This document shows positions 17,335 to 26,083 of a stretch of DNA of 64,000 nucleotides, in pieces. The notes under the pieces were generated by a model. It was not told the DNA's origin and searched no databases. It worked only from the letters and a program-made list of their open reading frames with translations. Positions within the stretch are counted from its first letter, which is position 1; each line of letters opens with the position of its first letter. The translations under genes were made by a program, and so were the position numbers. Source of the DNA: Bacteroidia bacterium. Lineage in GTDB: Bacteria > Bacteroidota > Bacteroidia > J057. Location: the NCBI GenBank assembly GCA_033391075.1, contig JAWPMV010000001.1, positions 5,518,001 to 5,582,000 of the forward strand, read 5' to 3'.

Positions 17335-17369
17335 GACGATCTCCTATCCTTATCTCAGAATTAACACTG

Positions 17370-17516
17370 ATGTCAGGTTTTTTACTCATACTTATCCTCC
17401 TTCTCTTCCTATACCTCTTCCTGGCTCCAAACAAAGTTGAGGAAAGTGAAACCTCCCTTCCTACAATCTGGGACGAAAAGATAGATAGAATAGGAAAAGA
17501 AGATAAAATGGAATAA
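17370..17516 (+). CDS. 48-residue single-pass membrane peptide with C-terminal EKI motif
   Basis: 48 codons. The N-terminal membrane helix is extremely Leu/Ile-rich (about 4-19, FLLILILLLFLYLFLA) and is followed by a short acidic linker and IWDEKIDRIGKEDK. It shares WDEKIDRIG with the peptide 36 bases upstream, though the linkers and helices are unalike. Membrane-anchored, with the motif probably in the cytoplasm (inferred from the positive tail). No known family. Confidence 0.6.
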   Translation: MSGFLLILILLLFLYLFLAPNKVEESETSLPTIWDEKIDRIGKEDKME

Positions 17517-17553
17517 AAAAAATATTTATCTTAGGGTATATAATTGCACATCC

Positions 17554-17691
17554 ATGTTGAACTCCTCCTTGTTTATAGGCCTGGGCTTTTGCCTGCTAAT
17601 CTTATACTTGTTTTACCATAATATCGTGGAAACGCCTAAGTTGCCCAAGAGTCTTATAGAGAAAATTGAAGAGATAGGTCATGAAGAATAA
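17554..17691 (+). CDS. 45-residue single-pass membrane peptide, third EKI member
   Basis: 45 codons. A membrane helix (about 5-21, SLFIGLGFCLLILYLFY) is followed by PKSLIEKIEEIGHEE. The tail IEKIEEIG is a divergent form of the WDEKIDRIG motif in the two preceding peptides. The spacing (37 bases) is like that between the other two. Unknown family; the repeated architecture supports coding. Confidence 0.5.
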   Translation: MLNSSLFIGLGFCLLILYLFYHNIVETPKLPKSLIEKIEEIGHEE

Positions 17692-17755
17692 GCATCTAAA
17701 ACTGCTTATTTGATGCGAAACCAAAAGAAATCGGAAACATAATAAACACGCACAC

Positions 17756-18100
17756 ATGCTAGGAATAATCATTGTCATCTTGCTTGCCAGAGCTATTGGA
17801 AAAAGAGCTGTGGACAAAGGGCTTAATCGAAATCTGTATTGGTTTTATGCAGTATTAAGCTGGTATGGCGGGCAGGTTATAGTCGCCACTATCTATTACC
17901 TCATCTATTTTCTGGCTACAGATCTGGACCCCAGCGACCTTTCCCTCAATCTCATCGGCCTTGTAGGTGGAGCAATCTCCTACTATCTCCTTTATCGCTA
18001 CGTGGACAATTATTCATCCAGCAGAAGTGAGCTGGATCTGGAAATGAAAATCCATGAATTGGGAAAAGATAGCGAGGAAGAAAATCGAAGCAGCTTCTAG
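17756..18100 (+). CDS. 114-residue membrane protein with C-terminal EMKIHELG motif
   Basis: Three hydrophobic segments (about 3-14, 28-51 and 62-80). The cytoplasmic tail LDLEMKIHELGKDSEEE carries a further variant of the E-K-I-x-x-[I/L]-G motif of the small peptides upstream. The N-terminal half resembles the 87-residue protein at 16871, so the two three-helix proteins bracket three one-helix peptides. Function unknown. Its TAG overlaps the purB stop (18097-18100). Confidence 0.7.
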   Translation: MLGIIIVILLARAIGKRAVDKGLNRNLYWFYAVLSWYGGQVIVATIYYLIYFLATDLDPSDLSLNLIGLVGGAISYYLLYRYVDNYSSSRSELDLEMKIHELGKDSEEENRSSF

Positions 18101-19461
18101 AAACCGATATTCCCGATATAATTATCCGGCCTTAGGGCACGGAGTTCAGCTTTCACTTCTTCGCTTACATCGAGTCCTTCAACAAATTCAGCGAGGGAGG
18201 CTTCATCTATGCCGCTTTTTCCACGGGTGAGGGCCTTCAAGGCTTCGTATGGATTAGGATATGCTTCTCTGCGCAAAATGGTTTGGATTGCTTCTGCCAG
18301 TACCGCCCAGTTTTTATTTAGATCAGCAGCAATTGCATCCTGATTTACCAGGAGTTTACCCAAACCTTTTTCTAAAGAAAGCAGTGCCAGAAAAGCATAA
18401 CCTACGCCTACGCCTACATTTCGCAGGATGGTCGAATCTGTCAAATCTCTCTGCAAACGGGATACAGGTAATTTGCGACTCAAAAACTCTAATAATGCAG
18501 TAGACATACCGGCATTTCCTTCTGCATTCTCAAAATCAATGGGATTTACCTTATGAGGCATAGCAGATGATCCCACTTCTCCTGCTTTGACTTTTTGGCG
18601 AAAATACTCACTGCTGATATATAGCCACACATCCTGACAAAGGTCTATGAGTATGGTATTGATTCGCTTGAGGCAATCAAAGATTCGCCCCAAACCATCA
18701 TAATGTTCAATCTGCGTAGTAGGGAAAGAACGGGACAGCCCCAGACTTTCCTCTACAAAAACTTTTGCAAACTGATGCCAGTCCTCAGAGGGATAAGCAA
18801 CATAATGAGCATTCAAATTCCCGGTAGCTCCTCCAAACTTGGCGGGAAAAGGAAGTTGAGACAATTCCTGTATATGCAAGGCCAGACGTTTGGCAAAAAC
18901 TTTAAACTCCTTCCCTAAGGTAGTGGGAGAAGCCGGTTGCCCATGTGTCCTTGCGAGCATAGGAATCTCTTTCCATGATTCTGCATATCCATTCAGCACT
19001 TCCAGAACTTTATGGATTTGAGGTAAATAGACTTCCTGTAAAGCATCTCTCAGCATCATCGGAGATGCTGTATTATTGATATCCTGAGAGGTGAGTCCGA
19101 AATGAATAAACTCTTTATTACGGATCAGATTTGCTTTGCCAGATGCATCGATGTATTCTTTGATGAAATACTCTACCGCCTTCACATCATGATTGGTAAC
19201 GGATTCGATTTCCTTTATCCTGCTCGCCTGATCTGTGCTGAAGTCCTGGTAGATGTTTCTCAAAAATTCCTTATCTCCTTCCTCCAATTTACTCAAAGGC
19301 CTGATCCCGGTCTCATGCAAAGAGATCAGGTATTCAATTTCTACCAGTACCCGGTATTTGATTAAAGCATATTCAGAGAAAAAGGGAGATAGAGGAGAAA
19401 GTTTTTTCTGGTATCTACCGTCAAGGGGGGATAAAGCGGTAAGCGGATGGAAGTTCAGCAT
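18097..19461 (-). CDS. purB: Adenylosuccinate lyase
   Basis: 454 residues from the ATG at 19461 (MLNFHPLTALSPLDGRYQ); upstream in-frame codons to 19515 would run through the promoter and are rejected. A fumarase/aspartase-superfamily enzyme that releases fumarate from SAICAR and adenylosuccinate in purine synthesis. The signature loop SSAMPHKVNPIDFENAEG is intact with its catalytic Ser, and TSQDINNTA and HGQPASPTTLGKE supply substrate-binding residues. It is convergent with the small membrane protein gene. Confidence 0.96.
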   Translation of the reverse strand: MLNFHPLTALSPLDGRYQKKLSPLSPFFSEYALIKYRVLVEIEYLISLHETGIRPLSKLEEGDKEFLRNIYQDFSTDQASRIKEIESVTNHDVKAVEYFIKEYIDASGKANLIRNKEFIHFGLTSQDINNTASPMMLRDALQEVYLPQIHKVLEVLNGYAESWKEIPMLARTHGQPASPTTLGKEFKVFAKRLALHIQELSQLPFPAKFGGATGNLNAHYVAYPSEDWHQFAKVFVEESLGLSRSFPTTQIEHYDGLGRIFDCLKRINTILIDLCQDVWLYISSEYFRQKVKAGEVGSSAMPHKVNPIDFENAEGNAGMSTALLEFLSRKLPVSRLQRDLTDSTILRNVGVGVGYAFLALLSLEKGLGKLLVNQDAIAADLNKNWAVLAEAIQTILRREAYPNPYEALKALTRGKSGIDEASLAEFVEGLDVSEEVKAELRALRPDNYIGNIGF

Positions 19462-19484
19462 AGTTGGTGTCTGCAATGAAAGGA

Positions 19485-19492
19485 CAAAGGTA
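19485..19492 (-). promoter_or_regulatory. TACCTTTG promoter box for purB
   Basis: On the minus strand TACCTTTG (19492 to 19485) is a perfect -7 box 23 bases before the purB ATG. No TTTG is seen at the -33 position. It lies inside the extended open frame that starts at 19515, which argues for the shorter purB start. Confidence 0.5.
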
Positions 19493-19514
19493 CTACCCAT
19501 TCCCCATTTTTGCA

Positions 19515-20093
19515 CTACCTTTCACCTATCCGATTGAGCTCTCCCTGATTCATAAAAGAAAAACTCCGCATGGTAGAATCCGTCCAGGTATTGAGCTCCT
19601 TGCAGTGATCCTGATAAGGCATCCAGATCACCAATTGGAAGAAGTAATCATAATTCTCATAAACGGCAATGCGGTAGAAAACCGGAATATCTCCCCAGTT
19701 TTTGCTTCGCGCATAATAGTCTCCGGCACGCAAACTCAAATCCGGGCCCAATTGATAGTCCTGTTCAGTTTCCAGGACGAGGCTGTCTACATCACTGAAG
19801 ACTGTACTCTCTACAAACTTGAAATAACTTTTTTGTTTGAGACGACGCCTTTTGATCTGACCGAGGTTCTCTTTTGCATCTTCAATCCCAATAACATAGA
19901 GGTTGCTAAGGGTATCATAGTATTGAAGACTTGCATAATCATGCATGTCATAGCCACTCTTTAACCGTGAAGGCAAATCTATCGTATAAAGATCTTCAAT
20001 GGTAACTGACTGTAGATCAAATACTTCAACTTGCTCTTCACAGGCTGCGCAGCTTATGAAGAGAAGGAGAGCTATATGGGTATAGCGTTTCAC
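19515..20093 (-). CDS. Lipoprotein of unknown function
   Basis: 192 residues with a lipoprotein signal (ALLLFISCAAC then EEQ), so anchored to a membrane after export. The mature part starts with an acidic stretch and has alternating beta-strand patterns (ASLQYYDTLSNLYVIGIEDA; YYARSKNWGDIPVFYRIAVY) rich in Tyr and Phe. No family was recognised. It resembles the many short Bacteroidota lipoproteins that fold as a single beta domain. It lies 53 bases upstream of purB on the same strand. Confidence 0.65.
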   Translation of the reverse strand: MKRYTHIALLLFISCAACEEQVEVFDLQSVTIEDLYTIDLPSRLKSGYDMHDYASLQYYDTLSNLYVIGIEDAKENLGQIKRRRLKQKSYFKFVESTVFSDVDSLVLETEQDYQLGPDLSLRAGDYYARSKNWGDIPVFYRIAVYENYDYFFQLVIWMPYQDHCKELNTWTDSTMRSFSFMNQGELNRIGER

Positions 20094-20472
20094 TGAAACA
20101 ATTTACGTGAAAAAAGACAATTAATTGCGCTATGGGCCGCAAATATTAACGTGATTTAATTAATTTGAGATCCTTCTATTTTTGGATTTTTCTTACAATG
20201 GGGTATCTGAAGCTTTTGGTTTAATTTTTGCTGTGTCCCAGCTAATACACCAACGAATTTCTCCATTTTGGACCTAAAATTGAGGCTTTAGGAATAAATG
20301 AATGGTTTTAGAGACAAGTTTTATGCATTCTTTACGCATTTCTTTGATCTATTACGCAATAGTAGTTTTTCAAAAACGTTAAATTTACCGTAGTTTCTTT
20401 TCACACTGAAAAAACCTTATCTTTTAAGTCGTCAAGGCAAACACATTTGGCGCGCTAAATTAACTCTAAGGA
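20094..20472. other. 379-bp gene-free stretch between divergent genes
   Basis: AT-rich with no plausible gene. It must hold promoters for both flanking genes. The best plus-strand candidate is TAAATTTA near 20382, one base off TAnnTTTG and with no clear -33 box. The downstream start at 20473 has TAAGGA just before it, a fair ribosome-binding site. Nothing else was recognised. Confidence 0.5.
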
Positions 20473-22203
20473 ATGGAATCAATTCACCTACCTGAGGAAA
20501 AGTTGAATGAACTTGCTCAAAAGGCTAGTGAGCGGATGATCAATGCGTCTGATCTCGATGCAAATGCACCTGTTAGCGGTGAAGTCTTAAAAGCTTTCTC
20601 CTCACACAACCAAATCAATAAGTTCTTAATCTTCCAGGTGTTTCAAGTTTGGGATATGCAAATCAACAAACTGAAACATCCTTATTTCAATTTGGAAAAC
20701 GAGGATATCCAGGAAACCCTGAATACCCTGAAAAGTCAGATCTCACAGCATATAGAAATCTCGGCAGGAGATTTCCGTCCTATGCTGGAAAGAGCTGCCT
20801 ACAATAATTTGAAGCTCATCTTTAATCCTAAAGAAGCTTTCGGCAATTTCTTTTTTATCAATCAGGACAGTATTTCTCTGGACCTGTATAAAAAGTATTC
20901 GCAATTCTTCTCTGATCTCGATTTCGTAGTTAATAGCATCCTAAGGTTTTATGAAAAGAATGAATTAGCCGAAATTGATAAAGAAGGTTTCTTTGAAAAG
21001 ATGGACAAAGTACTCGACATCTTTAATAAGAAGAGCGACGAATCTTTTGCAGCTTATCGTGCAAATATCTTCCAGAAAATCACGGGAGAGTCTATTGACT
21101 CCGTAATGGAAGAAATCACCAAAGCAAAGCAGGAAGAGGAAGATGCAAAGCTCGCGGCTGAACAAGAAGAGAGAAAGAAAGAGGAAGAAGAAGCCCGTAA
21201 GAAGGCGGAAGAGGAAGAAAGACTAAGAGCTGAAGAAGAGGCAAAACGTCAAGCCGAAGAAGAAGCCCGCAGAAAGGCTGAAGAAGAAGAGGCTCGTAAA
21301 AAAGCTGAAGAGGAAGAAGCTCGCAGAAAAGCGGAAGAAGAAGTCAGAATTAAGGCTGAGGAGGAAGCTCGTAAAAAAGCCGAAGAGGAAGAGGCCCGCA
21401 GAAAGGCTGAAGAAGAAGCCAAAAAGAAAGAAGTTAGTTTCTTTGATGAAATAGATAGCAAATCTGATAACGTATTTGACCTCGATTTTGATGATGCCCT
21501 TTCTTCTTCTGAGGAAAGTATCATTGAAAAAGTAGAAGAGGTTAAAGAAGTGGTAGATAAAAGCAGGATTCCTGATCCTGAGCCTATCGAAGAACCAGCA
21601 GCTCCTATTGAACTCAAAAACCTGGCTGAAGAAGTAGTTGCAAAGCCGGTTGATGAATTCATGGAAATGGCTGAGAACATGGAACCTAAGGCAGAAGAAG
21701 CTGCCCCTGAAGCTCCAGTTATTGAGCCTGAGCCAACTCCAGAACCTGAACCAGTAGCAGAAACGAAAAAAGATACCGTTAGCTTCCTGGATCGCTTTCT
21801 GAGTAAGGAGAAGAAAAATGGAGCCGCTGAAGTTCCGACTCCGGTAGCTGAAACGGTTGAGAAACCTACCTCAGTTTTAGATAAACTGAATGAAAAAGCA
21901 AAAACAGTAGGAGAAACCATCAACCAAAAAGAAGATGGTCCCAAGCAGGTGCTTGACAACCTGAATGGAAATAATACGATCAAACTCGACGAGATTCCGA
22001 TTCACAAACAGTATCAGTATGTACAGAAAGTGTTTGAAGGAAATAATGTGCGTTTCCGCATCATCGTTGACAAGATCAACAACTCAAAAGACAAAACAGA
22101 AGTTGAGGATATCCTCAACAAGTTTGTCCTGAGTAATAATAATTTAGATCACAATGATTCAGCAGTAGGTGAGTTTATCACCCTGTTAAGAAATCGCTTC
22201 TAG
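20473..22203 (+). CDS. Coiled-coil protein with KAEEE-rich tract, unknown function
   Basis: 576 residues, no signal peptide, so cytoplasmic. Residues 1-215 form an alpha-helical domain (begins MESIHLPEEKLNELAQKASE). About 220-320 is a long charged helix of repeated [E]EARKKAEEEE units, like the TolA stalk. About 360-450 is Glu/Pro-rich and probably unstructured. A short conserved-looking C-terminal domain (about 505-576, HKQYQYVQKVFEGNNVRFRI onward) closes it. The layout of two folded ends joined by a stiff rod suggests a scaffold or spacer. No named family recognised. A strong terminator follows. Confidence 0.75.
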   Translation: MESIHLPEEKLNELAQKASERMINASDLDANAPVSGEVLKAFSSHNQINKFLIFQVFQVWDMQINKLKHPYFNLENEDIQETLNTLKSQISQHIEISAGDFRPMLERAAYNNLKLIFNPKEAFGNFFFINQDSISLDLYKKYSQFFSDLDFVVNSILRFYEKNELAEIDKEGFFEKMDKVLDIFNKKSDESFAAYRANIFQKITGESIDSVMEEITKAKQEEEDAKLAAEQEERKKEEEEARKKAEEEERLRAEEEAKRQAEEEARRKAEEEEARKKAEEEEARRKAEEEVRIKAEEEARKKAEEEEARRKAEEEAKKKEVSFFDEIDSKSDNVFDLDFDDALSSSEESIIEKVEEVKEVVDKSRIPDPEPIEEPAAPIELKNLAEEVVAKPVDEFMEMAENMEPKAEEAAPEAPVIEPEPTPEPEPVAETKKDTVSFLDRFLSKEKKNGAAEVPTPVAETVEKPTSVLDKLNEKAKTVGETINQKEDGPKQVLDNLNGNNTIKLDEIPIHKQYQYVQKVFEGNNVRFRIIVDKINNSKDKTEVEDILNKFVLSNNNLDHNDSAVGEFITLLRNRF

Positions 22204-22244
22204 GGTTCATATATTTCCCTCAGAACAAAACGAATTTAGGATGG

Positions 22245-22277
22245 TCAGGTACGTGCTTCACGTGCCTGATTTTTTTT
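22245..22277 (+). terminator. Intrinsic terminator of the coiled-coil gene
   Basis: Stem TCAGGTACGTG / CACGTGCCTGA (one G-U pair) with loop CTT, then eight T (22270-22277). Confidence 0.85.
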
Positions 22278-22380
22278 GTGTATTCTTCTTACAAACATTG
22301 GTGAATGTGCGCTTGCATTAACAAGCATTAGAGGATTGGAATCCTCACATGCAAAGAGCACCCTGCTTACTTAGCTCGCT

Positions 22381-23814
22381 TTACCAGTTAAACTCGATAT
22401 TCAGCACGCGATCAAAGAAAGACTCGAGGGCCGGCAGGTCCTGATTGAGCCTGTGAAGTTCTACTCCCACAAATACCTGATTGGTCTGGCCATTCGTAAA
22501 TAAGCTTTTTGCAATAATAGTTGGTGGCCCAACCCAGCCACTCACAGCGAGTAATTCTCCTTCAAACATCGCATTCGCCGGATCTTTAGGGTAAAAGGCA
22601 TCTACCCCTGCAATAAATCCACTTGCTACCAGGGTATCATATTCTGCAAAAGCTGCGGTTGGGAAAACCTTGGCATCTCGGGCTATCCGAGCCTGTCCGC
22701 TTGAGCTTGAGAGGCTATCCATAGGCGTAAAGGCAAATACCAGAGAACTCCCTTTTTGTGCAGGATCATTAAAAGATACAGGAAGTCGAGCGGACATCAG
22801 CAGTTTCCCTCCATCATTTAAATACGTCTGAATTTGGTTTGCTGATATTTCCATCAGCAATTGCTGACTTTGTAGCAAATTATCATCTCCATCTGAATAC
22901 CAGAATACTTTGTCGTATTCACTCAGGATAAAACCAAAGGTAGGTGCCCAGAAAGGGGGGATTTCAGTTTGCAGGTCCAGATAGTCATATCCGGGATAAA
23001 CCTGATCTAAAATTGGGAAATAAACCGTATTCGCGGCATTGGCACCATGTGCATCTATCACCAGCAAGTCGCTATTTCTTTTACGAAGGCTAAATTCTTT
23101 GGTAGAATCAAGTTCACTGAAAGAACCAGAAATGTCCCGATTCCTTAAATAAAGTCGATTAGGTCCCCCGACATTTACTCCATCAATCAACTTTTCCTGA
23201 AGCCTGGCATCCAAACCTGTAAATACTTTGGCTTGTTGCACTCCTTCCTGATCAGAGTTTACCGGAACAAAAGTGAGGAAATTTATATTCCGATCCACTG
23301 CATACCAGGGACCATTATTTAAGCGGATAAAGCTACTATCCAGAGTTTCAAAACCATCCAGATCGTCCACAGTATAAAAGATGGACCAGACTGAATAGAC
23401 AACATCCGGAATTACATTTATCGTATCCAGCAATGCTGTAGGAGGAGTATTCTTGATCGGAACCCTGAGAAATGCAGGTTCAGGATCCATATCACCTTTG
23501 TCATCTATAGCCCGCACATAAAAATCAATATCCGTAGTATCGCTACCCAGTGGAATATCAAATCGAAACGTACTGTCTGTTCTTGCTGTGGGAGACCAAC
23601 TTTGATTGTCAAATGAAAGTTCATAGCCTGTCACATACCCGTCCTGATCCTCCCCGATCCAATGAAGTTTAACTACACTGTTGAGTCGATCATCTCCTTC
23701 TAGTTTGATTTCATCCAGAAAGATTTTCGTGTCCGGTGCCATATTTTCAAAAGGAGTTCCTTCCTCACAGGCAAAAAGGACAATGGGTAATAATATCAGC
23801 AGGATTCGTTTCAT
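22381..23814 (-). CDS. Lipoprotein with fibronectin-type domain and GATase1-like region
   Basis: 477 residues. Lipoprotein signal LLPIVLFAC with Cys at 16. Residues about 25-120 look like a fibronectin type III domain (VVKLHWIGEDQDGYVTGYEL, then FYVRAIDDKGDMD), with a second similar unit after it. The C-terminal half (DLLVIDAHGANAANTVYFPI, VFWYSDGDDN, IQTYLNDGGKLLMSA) resembles a class I glutamine-amidotransferase-like fold used for non-enzymatic or sugar-binding roles. Last gene of a minus-strand set with the two large exported proteins upstream, but separated from them by a terminator. Confidence 0.65.
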   Translation of the reverse strand: MKRILLILLPIVLFACEEGTPFENMAPDTKIFLDEIKLEGDDRLNSVVKLHWIGEDQDGYVTGYELSFDNQSWSPTARTDSTFRFDIPLGSDTTDIDFYVRAIDDKGDMDPEPAFLRVPIKNTPPTALLDTINVIPDVVYSVWSIFYTVDDLDGFETLDSSFIRLNNGPWYAVDRNINFLTFVPVNSDQEGVQQAKVFTGLDARLQEKLIDGVNVGGPNRLYLRNRDISGSFSELDSTKEFSLRKRNSDLLVIDAHGANAANTVYFPILDQVYPGYDYLDLQTEIPPFWAPTFGFILSEYDKVFWYSDGDDNLLQSQQLLMEISANQIQTYLNDGGKLLMSARLPVSFNDPAQKGSSLVFAFTPMDSLSSSSGQARIARDAKVFPTAAFAEYDTLVASGFIAGVDAFYPKDPANAMFEGELLAVSGWVGPPTIIAKSLFTNGQTNQVFVGVELHRLNQDLPALESFFDRVLNIEFNW

Positions 23815-23833
23815 CAGCAGGCTAAAAGCTTTG

Positions 23834-23875
23834 AAAAGAAAAGACAGGCACCGGATTTGAACAAGCGGTGCCTGT
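23834..23875 (-). terminator. Intrinsic terminator downstream of the 726-residue gene
   Basis: On the minus strand: stem ACAGGCACCG / CGGTGCCTGT, a 12-base loop containing GTTCAAAT, followed by CTTTTCTTTT. It lies ten bases after the stop at 23886. Confidence 0.8.
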
Positions 23876-23885
23876 TTTATTCAGA

Positions 23886-26066
23886 TTAATTCTGTACTAC
23901 AATTCTATGACGGCTAATGATATAGCCTTCCGTTTCTACCAGCATAACATAGGTTCCATTGCTCAGAGAGCTAGTCTCCACTTGCAACTCACCTTCTATG
24001 CCGTTCAGCTCTTTAACTACAAGCGTTCTACCCATCAAATCCATCATTCTCACTCTACCTTCAACAAATTGTGGGAAGCTGTATGCAACTGTAAACTGAC
24101 CTCTGTTCGGGTTAGGATAAGCAATCACTTCACTTCCGGCAAGCTCATCAGCGATAGAGTTTACAACTCCATTTGGGCAATTAGCTCCACGGAAATTGAT
24201 GGCATCACTATTATTTCTAGGCAATAGTTTATTGTTGCCAAAGCTATAGTACATGATTCCAACCAGACTGCTTAGCGTATCTCCTGCGGTTACTACACAA
24301 GGATCAACAGTCATTACTCCAGAATTCGTGGCCCAGCTACTATCATTTATTATAGAGAAAGAAAGTGAGCTAAAAGCACTTCCCGTTACACGTCCTGACA
24401 GCACACGAGCTCCATCGATCGTAAGATCACTACTTCCTACACGATATTCGGCAAAGTTATTATTAGGACCATCTGAATTGGTTTCAACAACATAGATATC
24501 CGATCCTTCTGTTGGGTTAGCCAATTCGAGGAGCATACCTTCATATTGCTCCGTGGTCGCAAAATCATACATAGTGAATAAATCCGGATCAACCTTTACC
24601 GGATCTGGAACTGCTGCACCGCTTTTTTCAAGGGTAAAAGTGGTTACAACCATCCAGGTCATACCAAAGTTTTCCTGAATCTGACCGGTAACCGTGATGC
24701 TGTCCCCTCTTGAAAGAGTACTGAGGTTAGCATTTTGTACCAAAGGAAGACCTGCCCAGGCAGCTTCTCCTGGCTGTTGGATATATACAAATCCCAGGTC
24801 ATTAGGTTGAGCAGATGCCGTAATCACACCGGATACGGTTACTTCCAATCCAGCATAACCGGAATTTCCATTTTCAAAGGGAGTAAACTGAACATTCTTA
24901 ATGCTTGTTCCGTTATCGCTTACTGCGAAAAAGAAAGGACCATTAGCAGCTGCAGGAGGGCTATTGGAAACTAGGCTGCTATCATCCGTTGCGGAAATAT
25001 AGTACTGAACAATATCTCCATCGCTAAATGCAGTGTTTGGAATTGCAGCGGAATAGGTATTACCATTGGCTGTCATCGGAACGGAAAGGAAATTGGATGA
25101 GCTTCCTCCTACTGCATAGAAGAGTTCGGCAGAGGTAACTTCCCCATCCGGATCCTCAATTGAAGCAAATACATTCACATCCTCACTAGCTGTAGGAGTA
25201 ATGGGGTTTCTCGTTTCATTGGTAATGAAAGGAGGAGATACGCCTACTACATAGTCTTCAGACTTGAAAGGATAAACTTCATATCCACGACCTCCTGCTC
25301 CTGTACATCCATTAGCAGAATGGGCAACTACCCCTCTGATCGTATCAAATACTGCATTGGGCGGAGGAGGGACAAAAGTACCGCCATTGGCTGGGAGGCG
25401 TGAGGCAAGGAAACGGTCAGAAATATTTACGAGGTTTCCGTTTTCGTCAGAACAAATCAAACTTACACGGTTTCCTCCACTGAAAAAGCTTCTGGAATCC
25501 ACACGAAGATTGGTCAATTCCACATAAGCACCTTCCCATTGTTCACCTGTCTCCAACTGATTGGTTTGGGTATCGTCATTCAGGTCCGCTACAGAAATAG
25601 GCGTAATCTGAACTTCACGGCCCTGGTCAACCAGGTCAATATTTATGGGTGTTATTTCACTCTCATTCCCAAAACGGATGATTACTCCGGTTACTGCTAC
25701 CGAGTCTCCGGCACGTAAGTCAAGTACATCAATACCTGGGACGGGAGTAGGTACCCCTGTAGTAAAAAGGTCAATTCCGGAGAAAGGCCCACTACCACTT
25801 TGGAGCCAAATATTTCTTCCACCCGTAATTTGAGCATTATTTACCTCTGGTCCACCCGGATTTTGAGGATCAGCAACAAGGGCGTCCATAACTACCGTAG
25901 CAAATACCACAACGGTATCACCGTCGGAAGGGGAAAGGTCATTACAAGCAGCCAGATCCTGAGGCGGAACCGTCTGAATCTGCTGAATAGTCAGCGTATC
26001 ATATTGCGCCTGTAGCGAGAAAGTCGCTAACATAGCAATTAGTAATAAAGTAAGCTTTCTAGTCAT
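23886..26066 (-). CDS. Secreted T9SS cargo protein with OB-like beta domains
   Basis: 726 residues. Signal peptide at 1-20 (LTLLLIAMLATFSLQAQ). Two stretches resemble the OB-fold units of exported DUF5689-like proteins, each with a GDSVAVTGV or GDSITVTGQ strand (about 105-125 and 450-475). About residues 290-385 are Ig/fibronectin-like. The last 80 residues are a type A T9SS sorting domain: EVIAYPNPNRGQFTVAY, VRMMDLMGRTLVV, and the closing LSNGTYVMLVETEG with HRIVVQN. It is therefore probably secreted to the cell surface or medium. It starts 17 bases after the upstream gene. Confidence 0.8.
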   Translation of the reverse strand: MTRKLTLLLIAMLATFSLQAQYDTLTIQQIQTVPPQDLAACNDLSPSDGDTVVVFATVVMDALVADPQNPGGPEVNNAQITGGRNIWLQSGSGPFSGIDLFTTGVPTPVPGIDVLDLRAGDSVAVTGVIIRFGNESEITPINIDLVDQGREVQITPISVADLNDDTQTNQLETGEQWEGAYVELTNLRVDSRSFFSGGNRVSLICSDENGNLVNISDRFLASRLPANGGTFVPPPPNAVFDTIRGVVAHSANGCTGAGGRGYEVYPFKSEDYVVGVSPPFITNETRNPITPTASEDVNVFASIEDPDGEVTSAELFYAVGGSSSNFLSVPMTANGNTYSAAIPNTAFSDGDIVQYYISATDDSSLVSNSPPAAANGPFFFAVSDNGTSIKNVQFTPFENGNSGYAGLEVTVSGVITASAQPNDLGFVYIQQPGEAAWAGLPLVQNANLSTLSRGDSITVTGQIQENFGMTWMVVTTFTLEKSGAAVPDPVKVDPDLFTMYDFATTEQYEGMLLELANPTEGSDIYVVETNSDGPNNNFAEYRVGSSDLTIDGARVLSGRVTGSAFSSLSFSIINDSSWATNSGVMTVDPCVVTAGDTLSSLVGIMYYSFGNNKLLPRNNSDAINFRGANCPNGVVNSIADELAGSEVIAYPNPNRGQFTVAYSFPQFVEGRVRMMDLMGRTLVVKELNGIEGELQVETSSLSNGTYVMLVETEGYIISRHRIVVQN

Positions 26067-26083
26067 GTATAAAAGGTTAAGGT

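Noticed and set aside
21249-21983. 244-codon minus-strand frame opposite the coiled-coil gene
   Set aside because: It is the antisense of the Glu/Ala/Lys repeat tract, giving Ser/Phe-rich low-complexity sequence; a shadow of the real gene.
23844-23875. tRNA-like 3' half (GTTCAAATC in a loop)
   Set aside because: The stem is continuous, with no anticodon or D arm; it functions as a terminator hairpin.
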